Positions 1 to 8,867 are shown, counted from the first letter of the stretch. The stretch: 64,000 nt of DNA from CAVRXQ01 sp963838845 (GCA_963838845.1 CAWISR010000003.1:1364001-1428000); one strand, 5' to 3'. The notes: generated from the letters alone by a model not told the origin. Made by a program: numbers and translations.

Positions 1-1212
1 GGCGGCTCGAGGCCGTACGTGCTCCTCCCGTCGCCACGGGAATGCTTCGGGTCGAACGGCACGTTGTCTTTAATCGCGGCGTTGTATTCATCGATCGTGC
101 GGCGCAGCACCGGCGCCGGCACCTTGATCGCCGCCGCCAGCTCGGCGACCGTCGATGCCTCGGCCGGTGTCTGGTTCGCGTACTGGCGGTCTAAGAGCGG
201 AATCGCCTTCTGGTCGAAGATCTGGTAGGCGACGCTGCCGGGCTGGTTCTGCACCGCCCATCCGGTCTTCGCGTAGGTGAAGGCCGGGTTCGCCTCGCCC
301 TCGTCGAAGAAGCGGAGGCCGAGCGTGTTGACGGTGATGCCGTAGCGATAGCTGTAGCGGATGTAGTCGTTGGTCACGCCCACCTCGGGGGCGTCGCCTC
401 CGATCGGCGAGGCGTGCGCGCCCGCCCAGTGACCTGCGGGTCGCGCGCCGAGCTTCCAGCGCGGCGCGCAGCACCTCGCCGGTGTTGTGGTAGCTGCCGC
501 GAACCTTGAAGAGGTCACCGCCCTGGGGGAGGTACTGGGCGCGCATCGCCGCGTTCGCCTGGAATCCCCCCGCGCAGAGGATCACCGACTTCGCTTCGAC
601 GGTGTAGGTGCCATCGGTGCTCGAGACCGTGACGCCGCGAATGCGACGGTCGGTTCCCAAGAGACCGACGACCGTCGACTCCCAGCGGAAGTCGACCCCG
701 CCCATGTGATCGGCGATCTCGCGCCACTGGCGGACCTGCCCGATGCCTCCTCCGAGCGGATTGAGGACATGTCCCATGCCGAAGTACTTCACGCCGTCGA
801 TGACCGTGAAATGCGTCGCCTCCCACTTAATGCCGGTTTCTTTCATCCAGTGCACGGCGGCATTCGACTCGCCGACGAGGATCTGCGCTAGCTCGTTGTT
901 GATGCGCCCGCGGGTGACGCGCAAGAGATCGCCCATGAAGTCCTCTTCGCTGTAGGCGGGGATCTCCATGTGGTCGCGCTCGTCGTCGGTGACTTGGAGG
1001 AACTCCAAGATCTCGTCCTTGCCCGACTGGACGAAGCGGAAACCGGTGTGCGAGTAGCGGGCGTTGCCACCCATCTCGGGTTCCGCCGCCTTTTCGAGCA
1101 TCAGAACCCGTTCGGCCCCGTGCTGGCGGGCACTGATCGCCGCCGAGAAGGCGGCGCTCGCTCCGCCGACCACGACGACGTCGAACTCCTCGATCGTTCC
1201 TGCCTTCGCCAT
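1..1212 (-). pseudogene. FAD-dependent oxidoreductase, fumarate reductase/tricarballylate dehydrogenase-like; frameshifted, runs off left edge
   Basis: The N-terminal part carries an FAD-binding Rossmann strand (VVVVGGASAAFSAA) followed by MLEKAAEPEMGGNARYSHTG, the layout of TcuA/flavocytochrome-c fumarate reductase-like flavoproteins that oxidise or reduce C-C bonds of carboxylic acids. The frame beginning at 1212 reads well to GEVLRAALEA and then degenerates into Arg-rich nonsense at about 450-460. The next frame resumes at once with KLGARPAGHWAGAHASPIGG and continues as plausible protein to position 1. One extra base (or two missing) near 450-460 explains this. It could be a true lesion or a sequencing indel. 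The start could be ATG 1212 or GTG 1215. It lies downstream of the flavin monooxygenase and is probably the last visible gene of the ABC importer operon. Confidence 0.75.
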
Positions 1213-1235
1213 CACGCGTTTGCGTCCTTTCTTCG

Positions 1236-2273
1236 TTACCGGTCGAAAAAGAGTGAGTCGCTTCCGACTTCCTTGCGGACGAGCGGCAGCGTCTCCTCGC
1301 CGATCTGGCTGACCATGTCGAGTGACGCCTCGGGATCCATTCCGGGCGCGTAGTTCTGGATGAAGACGCAGCCGACGGACAGGTCGCGGTGCAGCTCGAC
1401 GAAGGATTCGGCGATCTGCTCCGAGCCTCCGAGGACGATCTGTTTCTCGCGGCGGAGGTCGTCGAACGACGGTCCGCGGCGCTCACCGGGTTGTCCCCAT
1501 TTGCCCTGGATCGCGGCCATCTGCTGGCCCGCCTTGGCGAGGGCGGCCTTCGCCGAGTCCTCGTCATCCGACGCGTAGACGGTGCGCATGATCGGGATGC
1601 CGGCGAACGTCCTCCCCGCTCGGCGCAGCGCGTCCTCGTAGCTGGGGAGCGTGGACTTGATGAAAGAGACGCTGTTGCGCGGGCTCGGCAGCCAGTGGTC
1701 ACCGCCGATCGCAGGGATGCGCGCGATCGCCTCGACCTTGTCCGCACCGACGAGGATCGGCGGTCCGACGGGATCGGCGGTGGCGATCCCGATGTCGGCG
1801 TCGTGGAAGCGGTAGTAGCGGCCCTCGAACGTTCTCGGGCCACCCCGCCACAACAGACGCATGGCGGTGATCGACTCGGCGAGGCGCTCGCCGCGGGTCG
1901 CGTTCTCGATGCCGACGGCCTCCGCCTCGTCGCGGCGGTAGCCCTGTCCGACGCCGAAGACGAAGCGACCCGGCGCCAGCGCATCGAGGGTCGCGACTGC
2001 TTCCGCGACCTCGACGGGGTTGTGGTGCGGCAACAAGAAGATCGTCGTCGCCACCGAGAGCGACGGGTGCGTGGCGAGGATCGCCGCCGCGAGCGGGATC
2101 GGTTGGAAAAACTGCGCGCGCGGCCCTGAAAGATAGTGGTCACCCATGCTCACGTAATCGAAGCCCGAACGTGCCGCGCGCTCGGCGAAGCGCATCTCGA
2201 GCGCGAGGGCGTCGGTCGACGACATCTCCTCCCGAGGCGGCATGAACGGCCCGAGAACCAGCCCGAACTCCAT
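1236..2273 (-). CDS. LLM class flavin-dependent oxidoreductase
   Basis: The 345-residue protein has the bacterial luciferase-like TIM-barrel pattern: MEFGLVLGPF at strand 1, GFDYVSMGDHYLSGP, TIFLLPHHNPVEVAEAVATLD, and LAPGRFVFGVGQGYRRDEAE. Members use FMNH2 or F420 to oxidise small organic substrates; the flavin type cannot be told here. ATG 2273 is chosen because GGAAGGA sits six bases upstream; an in-frame GTG at 2288 has no such site. It follows a sulfonate/taurine-type ABC importer on the same strand, an arrangement seen in ssu operons where such an enzyme opens the imported compound. An SsuD-like desulfonation role is therefore possible, but the rest of the island argues for an aromatic acid. 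Confidence 0.85.
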   Translation of the reverse strand: MEFGLVLGPFMPPREEMSSTDALALEMRFAERAARSGFDYVSMGDHYLSGPRAQFFQPIPLAAAILATHPSLSVATTIFLLPHHNPVEVAEAVATLDALAPGRFVFGVGQGYRRDEAEAVGIENATRGERLAESITAMRLLWRGGPRTFEGRYYRFHDADIGIATADPVGPPILVGADKVEAIARIPAIGGDHWLPSPRNSVSFIKSTLPSYEDALRRAGRTFAGIPIMRTVYASDDEDSAKAALAKAGQQMAAIQGKWGQPGERRGPSFDDLRREKQIVLGGSEQIAESFVELHRDLSVGCVFIQNYAPGMDPEASLDMVSQIGEETLPLVRKEVGSDSLFFDR

Positions 2274-2368
2274 CGAAGGTCCTTCCACGCGCGTTCTAGA
2301 AAAGCCGTTGCGCTCGTTCGAGCGCGGTCGTCCGCCGACGAACGCGCCACGCTCGCCCGCTCACCTCG

Positions 2369-3265
2369 TCAATCCGAAACGCGCCAGCGGTCGAAATAGC
2401 GCTCGAGCCGTGTCGCGAGGGCGGTGAGGACGAGGCCGCCGACCGCGATGACTGTCACTGCGTCGAACATGCGCGCCGTGTCGAGGGTGTTCGCGGCGTT
2501 GAAGAGCGTGAATCCGAGGCCGTGCTCGGCCGCGATGAACTCCGCCAGGACGACCGCTTGCAGGCCCTGCCCGACCGCGATGCGAACGCCGGAAACCATC
2601 GTCGGCACCGAGCCTGGGAGGACGACCTTCCACAACAAAGCGATGTTCGGTGTTCCGTACGAGCGAGCCATCTGGACAAGCGTGCGCTCGGTTGTTACTA
2701 CACCTGCCCGGGCATTGAAGATCAACGGAATCGTCGCGACACAGAGGACGATTGCCACCTTCGACTCGAGGCCGATGCCGAACCAGATGACAAACAGTGG
2801 AGCGAGCGCAATTCTCGGGATGTTGTTGAGAAAGATCACCATCGGGTTTAGCAGCTCGTCAATTTTCTTGTACCAGCCCATCAGGACGCCGAGGGGGATC
2901 CCGATCGCGAGGGAGAGCGCGAAACCGATCAAGAATTCCTGGCTCGTCACCCAGAGGTCGCTCCAGCCAGTTCCGTGCTGGAAGTAATTGACGAGTGAGG
3001 TCGCGACCGCCGATGGTTCGCTCGTGAATTCAGTGTCCACCCAGTGCTCGCCGGCGAACAGCTGCCAAGCCCCGAGGACGAGAGCAATGGCGCTTGTGCC
3101 GAGGATCAGGCGCTCCCACCGGTGCCACAACCTTCGGCCGAGCTTGGGCGCTTTGTAGTCGGCGTCGTCGTCGACGATTGAGCCCTCGACTCCGGCGCCG
3201 GGTTCGCGCGCGGCGACGCTGCCGGAACTGTTGAGCCAGTTGTGCATCCGTGTCGAGATTCCCAA
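2369..3265 (-). CDS. ABC transporter permease, SsuC/TauC type
   Basis: The 298-residue membrane protein begins with about 45 soluble residues, then shows about six hydrophobic segments (for example LILGTSAIALVLGAWQLF and FLIGFALSLAIGIPLGVLMGW). The cytoplasmic coupling loop is represented by LAEFIAAEHGLG, the EAA-type contact with the ATPase. The family imports nitrate, sulfonates, taurine or aromatic acids together with a periplasmic-type binding protein. It is the third gene of a minus-strand cluster (ATPase 5305, binding protein 4403, permease 3265). The 66-base gap to the binding-protein gene shows no clear terminator. Confidence 0.9.
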   Translation of the reverse strand: MGISTRMHNWLNSSGSVAAREPGAGVEGSIVDDDADYKAPKLGRRLWHRWERLILGTSAIALVLGAWQLFAGEHWVDTEFTSEPSAVATSLVNYFQHGTGWSDLWVTSQEFLIGFALSLAIGIPLGVLMGWYKKIDELLNPMVIFLNNIPRIALAPLFVIWFGIGLESKVAIVLCVATIPLIFNARAGVVTTERTLVQMARSYGTPNIALLWKVVLPGSVPTMVSGVRIAVGQGLQAVVLAEFIAAEHGLGFTLFNAANTLDTARMFDAVTVIAVGGLVLTALATRLERYFDRWRVSD

Positions 3266-3332
3266 GGGTCACTCCCTAGCGATGGCTCACTGTTCCGCGT
3301 CGCTCGCGCACAAACCTAAACGGGCACCCTCC

Positions 3333-4403
3333 TTATGACGATGTCGAGGCCTTCACGATGCCGGGTGGTGTTTGCAGCGCGTACTTGATACCGACGAGTG
3401 CATTCATCGCGACGTCGACCGAGTTGTACTTGTAGCCGGCAACCGCGGCGGCCTCTCCGCCCGAGCGAACCGCCGCGATCGCGGTCAGTGCGAGCGGCTT
3501 GGTGAACGGGAAGATGTTCCAGGTCTTGTGGTTGTAGGTCCAGGCGAGCGCCGCGAGCGAGGGCGGGTAGCCGAGGACTTCCCCGATCGAGGTGATCACG
3601 CCTTGTTTGTGGACGACGGAGTCGTGATCGGCCAGGGCGACGCACTGCAGCAACTCGTGGACGACGGTTTTGTGCGATCGGTAGTACGGACCGTCAGCCA
3701 CTACCGCGAGCGTGTCGAGCGGCAGCGACGCCGTGGAGTCGGTCAGATTGAGGACCGGGTGGAGCCCCGCCGCGGTCGCCGCCGGGGGAAGCGGTGCCGG
3801 GTCGCTGAAGCCCGAGGTCTCGCCGGTCTCGGTCAGCGCGATGATCGCCTGCCCGCTTCCGACGAAGTCGATCTTCACCTGAGAGGGCTTGAGCCCGGCG
3901 AGCTTGATTGCCAGCAGGGCGAGGAGGTCGGACGCGCCCCCCGGCGTCGTCGCGGCAACGGTCGTGCCGGCGAAGTCCTTCGGGGTTTTGATGCTCGCCG
4001 TCCCCCAGAAGTAGGTCGCGAGCGGTCCGTAACCGCCGAGCAGGATCACCGAATCTGCGGCCTTTGCCGCTTCTTCGAAGTACGACCCGTTGGCCTCGAC
4101 CTGAACCGGGATCGATCCGCTGAGCAGCGCTGGAGGGCCACTGATCGGAGTGACCTGTTCGAAGTTCGGCTTGATGCCGAACGGCTTGCAGATCCCGGGG
4201 TTCTCCTGCATGAACCACCACGCGGCGAAGACCGGCACCGGCGCCTGCACGCCGACGTTGATCGTGACGAGTGACTTGTGCGACTGCGCGGCGGCTGCCG
4301 TGCCGACGGTCGTCGAAACAAGCGCCGTCGCCACGATCGCCACGATGACGACGGGTTTGAAGAGCCTCAACGGCCTCTTCGTCCATCCGTTCGAATGTTG
4401 CAT
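3333..4403 (-). CDS. ABC transporter substrate-binding protein, SsuA/NMT1-like
   Basis: The 356-residue protein begins with a basic stretch and the hydrophobic run VVIVAIVATALVSTTVG ending in TAAAAQ, a signal peptide for export; no lipobox cysteine is evident. The mature part resembles SsuA/TauA/THI5-like proteins: VTINVGVQAPVPVFAAWWF, then GTTVAATTPGGASDLL and a PALLSGSI segment. Start ATG 4403 is preceded by a G-rich Shine-Dalgarno (AGGGGGGG). It is flanked by its ATPase (20-base gap) and permease, so all three form one importer. The ligand is unknown; the neighbouring UbiD, CoA-transferase and dihydroxyphthalate-decarboxylase-like genes suggest an aromatic carboxylate. Confidence 0.88.
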   Translation of the reverse strand: MQHSNGWTKRPLRLFKPVVIVAIVATALVSTTVGTAAAAQSHKSLVTINVGVQAPVPVFAAWWFMQENPGICKPFGIKPNFEQVTPISGPPALLSGSIPVQVEANGSYFEEAAKAADSVILLGGYGPLATYFWGTASIKTPKDFAGTTVAATTPGGASDLLALLAIKLAGLKPSQVKIDFVGSGQAIIALTETGETSGFSDPAPLPPAATAAGLHPVLNLTDSTASLPLDTLAVVADGPYYRSHKTVVHELLQCVALADHDSVVHKQGVITSIGEVLGYPPSLAALAWTYNHKTWNIFPFTKPLALTAIAAVRSGGEAAAVAGYKYNSVDVAMNALVGIKYALQTPPGIVKASTSS

Positions 4404-4423
4404 CCGATGCCCCCCCTTGTCTT

Positions 4424-5305
4424 TCACTTGTCGACTTCGAACTGGTCTGCCCAGCTTTGTTCGAGCACGCCGCGAATCTTCCGTGCGAAGGTGCCGAACT
4501 TCTCGCCCTCGGTCAGGCTCCGGTCGCGCGGCCGCGGCAGATCGATCTCGAGGATCTCTTTGACGATCGATCCGGGCCCGCTTGAGAGCACGACGACGAC
4601 GTCGGCGACGAAGATTGCCTCGTCGATCTGGTGCGTGATGAAGATGCCCGCCTTGTCGGTCGCGTCCCAGATGCGCATCAGCTCGTTCTGCAGGAGCTCG
4701 CGATGCTGCGCGTCCAACGCGGCGAACGGCTCGTCGAGGAGCATGATCTGCGGATCGGTCGCGAGCGCGCGGGCCAAGTTGACCCGCTGTTGCATGCCGC
4801 CGGACAGCTGGTACGGGTAGTTGTCGGCGAACCGCGTCAGACGGACGAGCTCGAGCATCTCGTCGGCGCGGCGCAGCGCGAATGCCTTGGCGGCGCCGCG
4901 TTGGCGGATCCCGAAGGCGACGTTCTTGCGCACGGTGAGCCACGGCAACAGCGCAGCGTGCTGGAACACGACGGCGCGGTCCTTGCCCGGCTTCGTCACG
5001 GCCGTGTTCTCGACGAGGATCTCGCCACGGTGGTAGGGGATCAGGCCGGCGATCGCGGCGAGCAGTGTCGACTTCCCGCAACCGCTCGGTCCGACGACGG
5101 CGACGAGTTGGTGGCGACCGACGTCGAAGGAGACGTCTTTTACTGCCTCAAAGGGCCTGCCGTTTTCGTGGCCGCCGTAGCGGATGCAGAGATTGCGAAC
5201 CTGCAGAACCGGGCCGAGGAACGCGTCGCTCACGGCAGAAGCCTGAGACAACTCACGCGCCGGGGCAAGCCGTCGCGACGGGGACGCGACGACGGAAGTC
5301 GTCAT
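4424..5305 (-). CDS. ABC transporter ATP-binding protein, SsuB/TauB type
   Basis: The 293-residue nucleotide-binding subunit has Walker A GPSGCGKST, Q-loop VFQHAALLPWLTV, signature LSGGMQQRVNLARAL, Walker B IMLLDEPFAALD and the switch histidine in FITHQIDEA. It powers the importer encoded just downstream. ATG 5305 gives a 35-residue leader before the domain; an in-frame ATG at 5323 lies inside the putative operator at 5318-5345 and is less likely. This is the first gene of the operon, so the operator probably controls the transporter, the monooxygenase and the flavoprotein together. Confidence 0.92.
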   Translation of the reverse strand: MTTSVVASPSRRLAPARELSQASAVSDAFLGPVLQVRNLCIRYGGHENGRPFEAVKDVSFDVGRHQLVAVVGPSGCGKSTLLAAIAGLIPYHRGEILVENTAVTKPGKDRAVVFQHAALLPWLTVRKNVAFGIRQRGAAKAFALRRADEMLELVRLTRFADNYPYQLSGGMQQRVNLARALATDPQIMLLDEPFAALDAQHRELLQNELMRIWDATDKAGIFITHQIDEAIFVADVVVVLSSGPGSIVKEILEIDLPRPRDRSLTEGEKFGTFARKIRGVLEQSWADQFEVDK

Positions 5306-5317
5306 GTCCGCGAACCG

Positions 5318-5345
5318 TAGCATACAAGTATACTAGAATACTACC
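5318..5345. promoter_or_regulatory. Putative GntR-type operator, AGTATACT core with flanking half-sites
   Basis: The region between the importer operon and the CoA-transferase stop contains the perfect palindrome AGTATACT (5327-5334), flanked by CATAC on the left and ATACTACC on the right, each a half-match to GTAGTATACTAC. The same motif recurs at 8729-8740 and 16561-16572, always upstream of island operons. FCD-type GntR regulators commonly bind T-G-T-A-T-A-C-A-like palindromes, and one is encoded at 10820-11632. Binding is inferred. Confidence 0.55.
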
Positions 5346-5386
5346 TGGCATCGGGGTTGGCCCCCGCCGAACCGGAGTGGTCACCG

Positions 5387-6586
5387 CTAGTAGACGACCT
5401 CTTCTTCTTCCCAGCGCTTCAGGTCTTCCGCGCTGTGACCGAGGATTTCGGTGATCACGTATTCGTTGTCCGTCCCGAGCGGGGGAGGGCTCTTCAGTGC
5501 CTCGTGGTGACCGGCGCTGAAGTGCATCGGCATTCCCGCCATCGGCATCTTGCCGAGGATCGGGTGCTCGACGATCTCGACGAAGCCGCGCGCCTCGAGC
5601 TGCTCGTCCACCGCGAGGTCATTGCCTCCTTGCACGACACCGGCCGGGACGCCGGCGAGCTGCATCTGTTCCATCACCGAAGCGGCCTCGTGTTGTCGCG
5701 TCCACGCCGCGATGATCGCGAAGAGCTTGTCGCGGTTTGCCTTTCGCGCCGTCAGCGTCGCGAATCGTTCGTCCGCGGCGAGCCCCTCCTCGCCGATCAC
5801 GGCGCAGAGCGCCACCCATTGTGCGTCGTTTTCAACGGCGATCACGCACCAACGATCGTCTCCGAGGCACGGGAAACTGTTGTGCGGCTCCATGTGCGGC
5901 GAGGTGTTGCCGATCGGCTGCGGGTCGCGACCGTTGACGTTGGCGTCGAGGAAGGTCGTCCCGAGCGTGTAGGCGGCGAGGTCCATCTGGGCGACGTCGA
6001 TCGCCGCTCCTATGCCGGTTCGGCGTCTGCGCAACAAGGCGGCAACGACGATCGCCGGCACGACTGCGCCCGTCAGGTAGTCCGGGTAAACACCCTGCGA
6101 GCCGATCGGGCGCTCCTGACCCGGATGATTCCAGAGGTAGGTGAGTCCCGAGTACGCGGTGAGCGTCGGACCCCACGTGCCGTACGCACTGAGCGGCCCT
6201 TTCGAGCCGAGACCGGGCATGCGCACGACGATCACCCGCGGATTGATCGCCAAGAGGTCGTCCGGTGCGAGTCCGAGGCGGGGAAGCACCTGCGGTCGGA
6301 AGTTGTCCATCACGACGTCGGACTTCGCGACGAGCTCCTTGAAGAGCGCGATCCCTTGCGGGTCCTTCAAGTTGAGCGTCAGCGATCGCGTGTTGAGGTT
6401 GACCTCGATGAAGCGCGGGGATGCCTCGGGGTTGTCGCCGTAGGAGCGGAAGGCGTCGAGACCGCCGGCGCGCGACTCGACCTTGAACACCTCGGCTCCG
6501 AACAGGGCGAGGCCGCGTGCCGCGTTCGGGCCGGCGATGCCTGTCGAAAGGCTGACGACGCGGATGCCCGAGAGGAAGCTCTCCAT
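5387..6586 (-). CDS. Family III (CaiB/BaiF) CoA-transferase, probable catalytic subunit
   Basis: The 399-residue protein has the family III fold signature: an N-terminal GIRVVSLSTGIAGPNAARGLALFGAEVFKVES, then MDNFRPQVLPRLGL. The catalytic aspartate is present at residue 169 in VYPDYLTG, the position used by formyl-CoA transferase for the aspartyl-CoA intermediate. It moves CoA between acyl groups, here presumably onto an imported acid. ATG 6586 lies two bases after the stop of the upstream CoA-transferase, so the two are translationally coupled and probably form a heteromer. The upstream partner lacks the aspartate. Confidence 0.9.
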   Translation of the reverse strand: MESFLSGIRVVSLSTGIAGPNAARGLALFGAEVFKVESRAGGLDAFRSYGDNPEASPRFIEVNLNTRSLTLNLKDPQGIALFKELVAKSDVVMDNFRPQVLPRLGLAPDDLLAINPRVIVVRMPGLGSKGPLSAYGTWGPTLTAYSGLTYLWNHPGQERPIGSQGVYPDYLTGAVVPAIVVAALLRRRRTGIGAAIDVAQMDLAAYTLGTTFLDANVNGRDPQPIGNTSPHMEPHNSFPCLGDDRWCVIAVENDAQWVALCAVIGEEGLAADERFATLTARKANRDKLFAIIAAWTRQHEAASVMEQMQLAGVPAGVVQGGNDLAVDEQLEARGFVEIVEHPILGKMPMAGMPMHFSAGHHEALKSPPPLGTDNEYVITEILGHSAEDLKRWEEEEVVY

Positions 6587-6588
6587 CT

Positions 6589-7800
6589 CTAGACCACGCC
6601 TCTCGCCGCGAGCAGCTCGAGCTGGTCGGCGCCGAGCCCGAGCCATTCGTGGTAGATCGCCGAGCTGTCGGCCCCGAGTTGCGGTGGGGGGCCCGCGACC
6701 GGCGGACGCTGCCCGTCGAAGAGTGCGGGGAACCGTGGTGCCTGGTATCGGCCGATCGAGGCGCTTTCCACGTCGCCAAAGAACTCCCGGACGCGGACTT
6801 GTTCTTCTTCGAGGAAGTCGCGCGGCGAATTGACCGGCAGGCAGGGGATCCCGTTACCTTGCAGGTAGCCCATCAGTTCACGCTTGGAATAACGCGAAGT
6901 GAACTGTTCGACGAGCGGATTGATCATCGCCGCATTGGCTCGGCGACGCCCGGGTGCGCTCAGCTCCGGAGCGTCGAGCTCTGCCGGATGATCGGTCCAC
7001 AACTCGAGCAGCCGCTCCCAGTCACGCCCGCCGAGGATGAAGAGATAGACGTAGCCGTCGGTGCACGGAAAGATGTTCGCCGGCGACGTGTGCTTGTGCT
7101 GGCTGCCATTGCGCGTGATTTGTACGCCGTCGAATGCCGCCTCGCGGATCATGTGTTCTTGCGAGGCGACGCTTTCTTGGATCGAGACATCGATGTATTG
7201 CCCTTCGCCGTCCTCGCCACGCTTGAAGAGCGCGAGCAACACCGCGTAGGCCGCGTAGATCGAGGCGTAATAGAACGATTGCGTCTCGGGGGGACGGACC
7301 GGCGGAAGGCTCGGATCTCCGGAGATGAACATGATCCCGCCCATTGCCACACCGACGATGTCGGTCGCCAGATAGTCCGCGTGCGGGCCGTTCTGTCCGA
7401 ACGGGGTGATCGAGACGATGACGAGCTGATGGTTGCGCTCGTGAAGGCGCCGAAAACCGACGCCGAGATTGTCGAGGAACCCGGGGGTGAAGCTCTCGAT
7501 CAACACGTCGACGTGGGTGACGAGATCGAGGAGCATCGCTCGGCCGTCGGCGCTTTCCAAGTTGAGGGTGATGCTCTCTTTGCCGCCGTTCAAAAATGCG
7601 AAGCGAAGGCTCGCTTCTCGGTCGACGAGATCGTCCTTGAACGGTCCGATGCTGCGGACGACATCCCCGCTCGGTGGCTCGACCTTGATGACGCGCATCC
7701 CGAGGTCGGCGAGCAGGCGTCCGGCGAACTGTCCCTCGTTGCCCGACAGGTCGAGCGCGGTGAAACCCTTGAGCAGCGGCGTCGACTGCTCGTTACCCAT
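6589..7800 (-). CDS. Family III CoA-transferase paralogue lacking the catalytic Asp
   Basis: The 403-residue protein shows the same fold (ADLGMRVIKVEPPSGDVVRS, IESFTPGFLDNLGVGF, GEGQYIDVSIQES). Aligning from the IDV anchor without gaps, the position of the catalytic aspartate holds Phe176 (context PETQSFYYAS). It may therefore be a non-catalytic or substrate-binding subunit of a heteromeric enzyme with the next gene; two-gene CoA-transferases are known in anaerobic benzylsuccinate and phthalate pathways. Its ATG 7800 overlaps the hydratase stop by eight bases (ATGGGTAA), and its own stop is two bases before the next start, so the three genes form a tight operon. Confidence 0.88.
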   Translation of the reverse strand: MGNEQSTPLLKGFTALDLSGNEGQFAGRLLADLGMRVIKVEPPSGDVVRSIGPFKDDLVDREASLRFAFLNGGKESITLNLESADGRAMLLDLVTHVDVLIESFTPGFLDNLGVGFRRLHERNHQLVIVSITPFGQNGPHADYLATDIVGVAMGGIMFISGDPSLPPVRPPETQSFYYASIYAAYAVLLALFKRGEDGEGQYIDVSIQESVASQEHMIREAAFDGVQITRNGSQHKHTSPANIFPCTDGYVYLFILGGRDWERLLELWTDHPAELDAPELSAPGRRRANAAMINPLVEQFTSRYSKRELMGYLQGNGIPCLPVNSPRDFLEEEQVRVREFFGDVESASIGRYQAPRFPALFDGQRPPVAGPPPQLGADSSAIYHEWLGLGADQLELLAARGVV

Positions 7801-8611
7801 CGTGCTTGTACGACTCGAATCCCGGTCGGTAACTCTTGTCCTCGACGAATTGTCTGATCCCGCGCTGGCGGCCGCCCGGATCGAGAACCGTCAGCATGTC
7901 GAGCTTCGCCCACATGTAGTCCTCGGCATCCTCGTAGTCCATGTCCTTCACGTGCTTGTACACCTCTTTGCAGGCGCGCAGCGTGTGCGGGTTGAGTCGT
8001 ATGAGCTTTTCGGCGAGGGTCACGGTCGCCTTTCGGAGATCCGAAAGCGGCACGGCCTCGTTAACGAGGCGCATCTTCTCGGCGGTGCGACCGTCGAAGG
8101 TCTCGCCCGTCATGATGTAGTAGAGAGCGTCGCGCATCCCCAAGACTTCGGCGAGGACACGGCTGACCAGACCTCCGGGGAACGATCCCCAGTTCACCTC
8201 GCTGAGCCCGAAGGTCGCCTCCTCCGCGGCGATGGCGAAATCGCAGGCGACCAGCTGGGTGAAGCCGCCGCCGAAGCAGTAGCCGTTCACCATCGCGATC
8301 GTGGGCTTCGGGAAGTAATAGAGCCGGCGCCATCTCCACTCTGACGCGGCCCACGAGGAGCGGCGTAGCTCCAACGGGTTGTTGGCGGTCTCGAGAAACG
8401 ACTCTTTGAGATCCTGCCCGGCGCACCAGCTTTCGCCTTCGCCGGTGAGCACCACGACCCGGGTGTCCGCGTCGAACTCGAGCTCGTCCCACACCTCGAG
8501 CATCTCGTAGTGCATCGTCGGGTTCATCGCGTTCTTCTTCTCCGGGCGGTTCAGCACGACGAAGGAGATGCCGTTCTCGCGCTCGATCTTGACGGTCTTG
8601 TAGCTGGACAT
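7793..8611 (-). CDS. Crotonase-family enzyme related to feruloyl-CoA hydratase/lyase (HCHL)
   Basis: The 272-residue protein matches the hydroxycinnamoyl-CoA hydratase/lyase branch of the crotonase family: FVVLNRPEKKNAMNPT, AGQDLKESF, KPTIAMVNGYCFGGGF, ATFGLSEVNWG, ALYYIMTGETF and a C-terminal DYMWAKLD. The catalytic glutamate (Glu143 of the Pseudomonas enzyme, from memory) is Glu138. The two tyrosines that hold the substrate's 4-hydroxyl (Tyr75, Tyr239) are Ser71 and Trp234, so the substrate probably lacks a para-hydroxyl. ATG 8611 leaves a leader of over 100 bases holding the operator at 8729-8740. It heads the CoA-transferase operon. Chain cleavage or hydration of an aromatic or alicyclic acyl-CoA is inferred. 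Confidence 0.85.
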   Translation of the reverse strand: MSSYKTVKIERENGISFVVLNRPEKKNAMNPTMHYEMLEVWDELEFDADTRVVVLTGEGESWCAGQDLKESFLETANNPLELRRSSWAASEWRWRRLYYFPKPTIAMVNGYCFGGGFTQLVACDFAIAAEEATFGLSEVNWGSFPGGLVSRVLAEVLGMRDALYYIMTGETFDGRTAEKMRLVNEAVPLSDLRKATVTLAEKLIRLNPHTLRACKEVYKHVKDMDYEDAEDYMWAKLDMLTVLDPGGRQRGIRQFVEDKSYRPGFESYKHDG

Positions 8612-8728
8612 TTCGTCGGTCAACCTCGCTTCGGTCCGTTGGGGCGCGCCTGATCGCGTCGCGCCTCGGACGCCGGTTCTATCGCGCCGACAGATGGGCG
8701 GAATCGCTTGGGTGAGGAGGCGTAGCAT

Positions 8729-8740
8729 GTAGTATACTAC
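8729..8740. promoter_or_regulatory. Perfect 12-bp palindromic operator GTAGTATACTAC
   Basis: GTAGTATACTAC equals its own reverse complement. It lies in the 256-base region (8612-8867) between the divergent hydratase/CoA-transferase operon and the DUF2848/amidase operon, where one dimeric repressor could control both. It is preceded by GTAGCAT, as is the related site at 5318. Nothing else recognisable is in this intergenic region. Confidence 0.65.
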
Positions 8741-8867
8741 CGTTCATCCGCGCGCTCCGGGGTGCCCATGGGCTCCGTGCGGCGCGATGTGGGGGGCGAC
8801 GTTGCAGGGCGACGGGACACCACACGCTTGGTGAACGCGTCGCCCTGCGACGCACTCCGACCCAGTT

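Noticed and set aside
3333..5081. Long minus-strand frame that seems to fuse ATPase-region sequence to the binding protein
   Set aside because: The part upstream of 4403 is an off-frame reading of the ATPase gene. The true binding-protein start is ATG 4403 with a Shine-Dalgarno and signal peptide.
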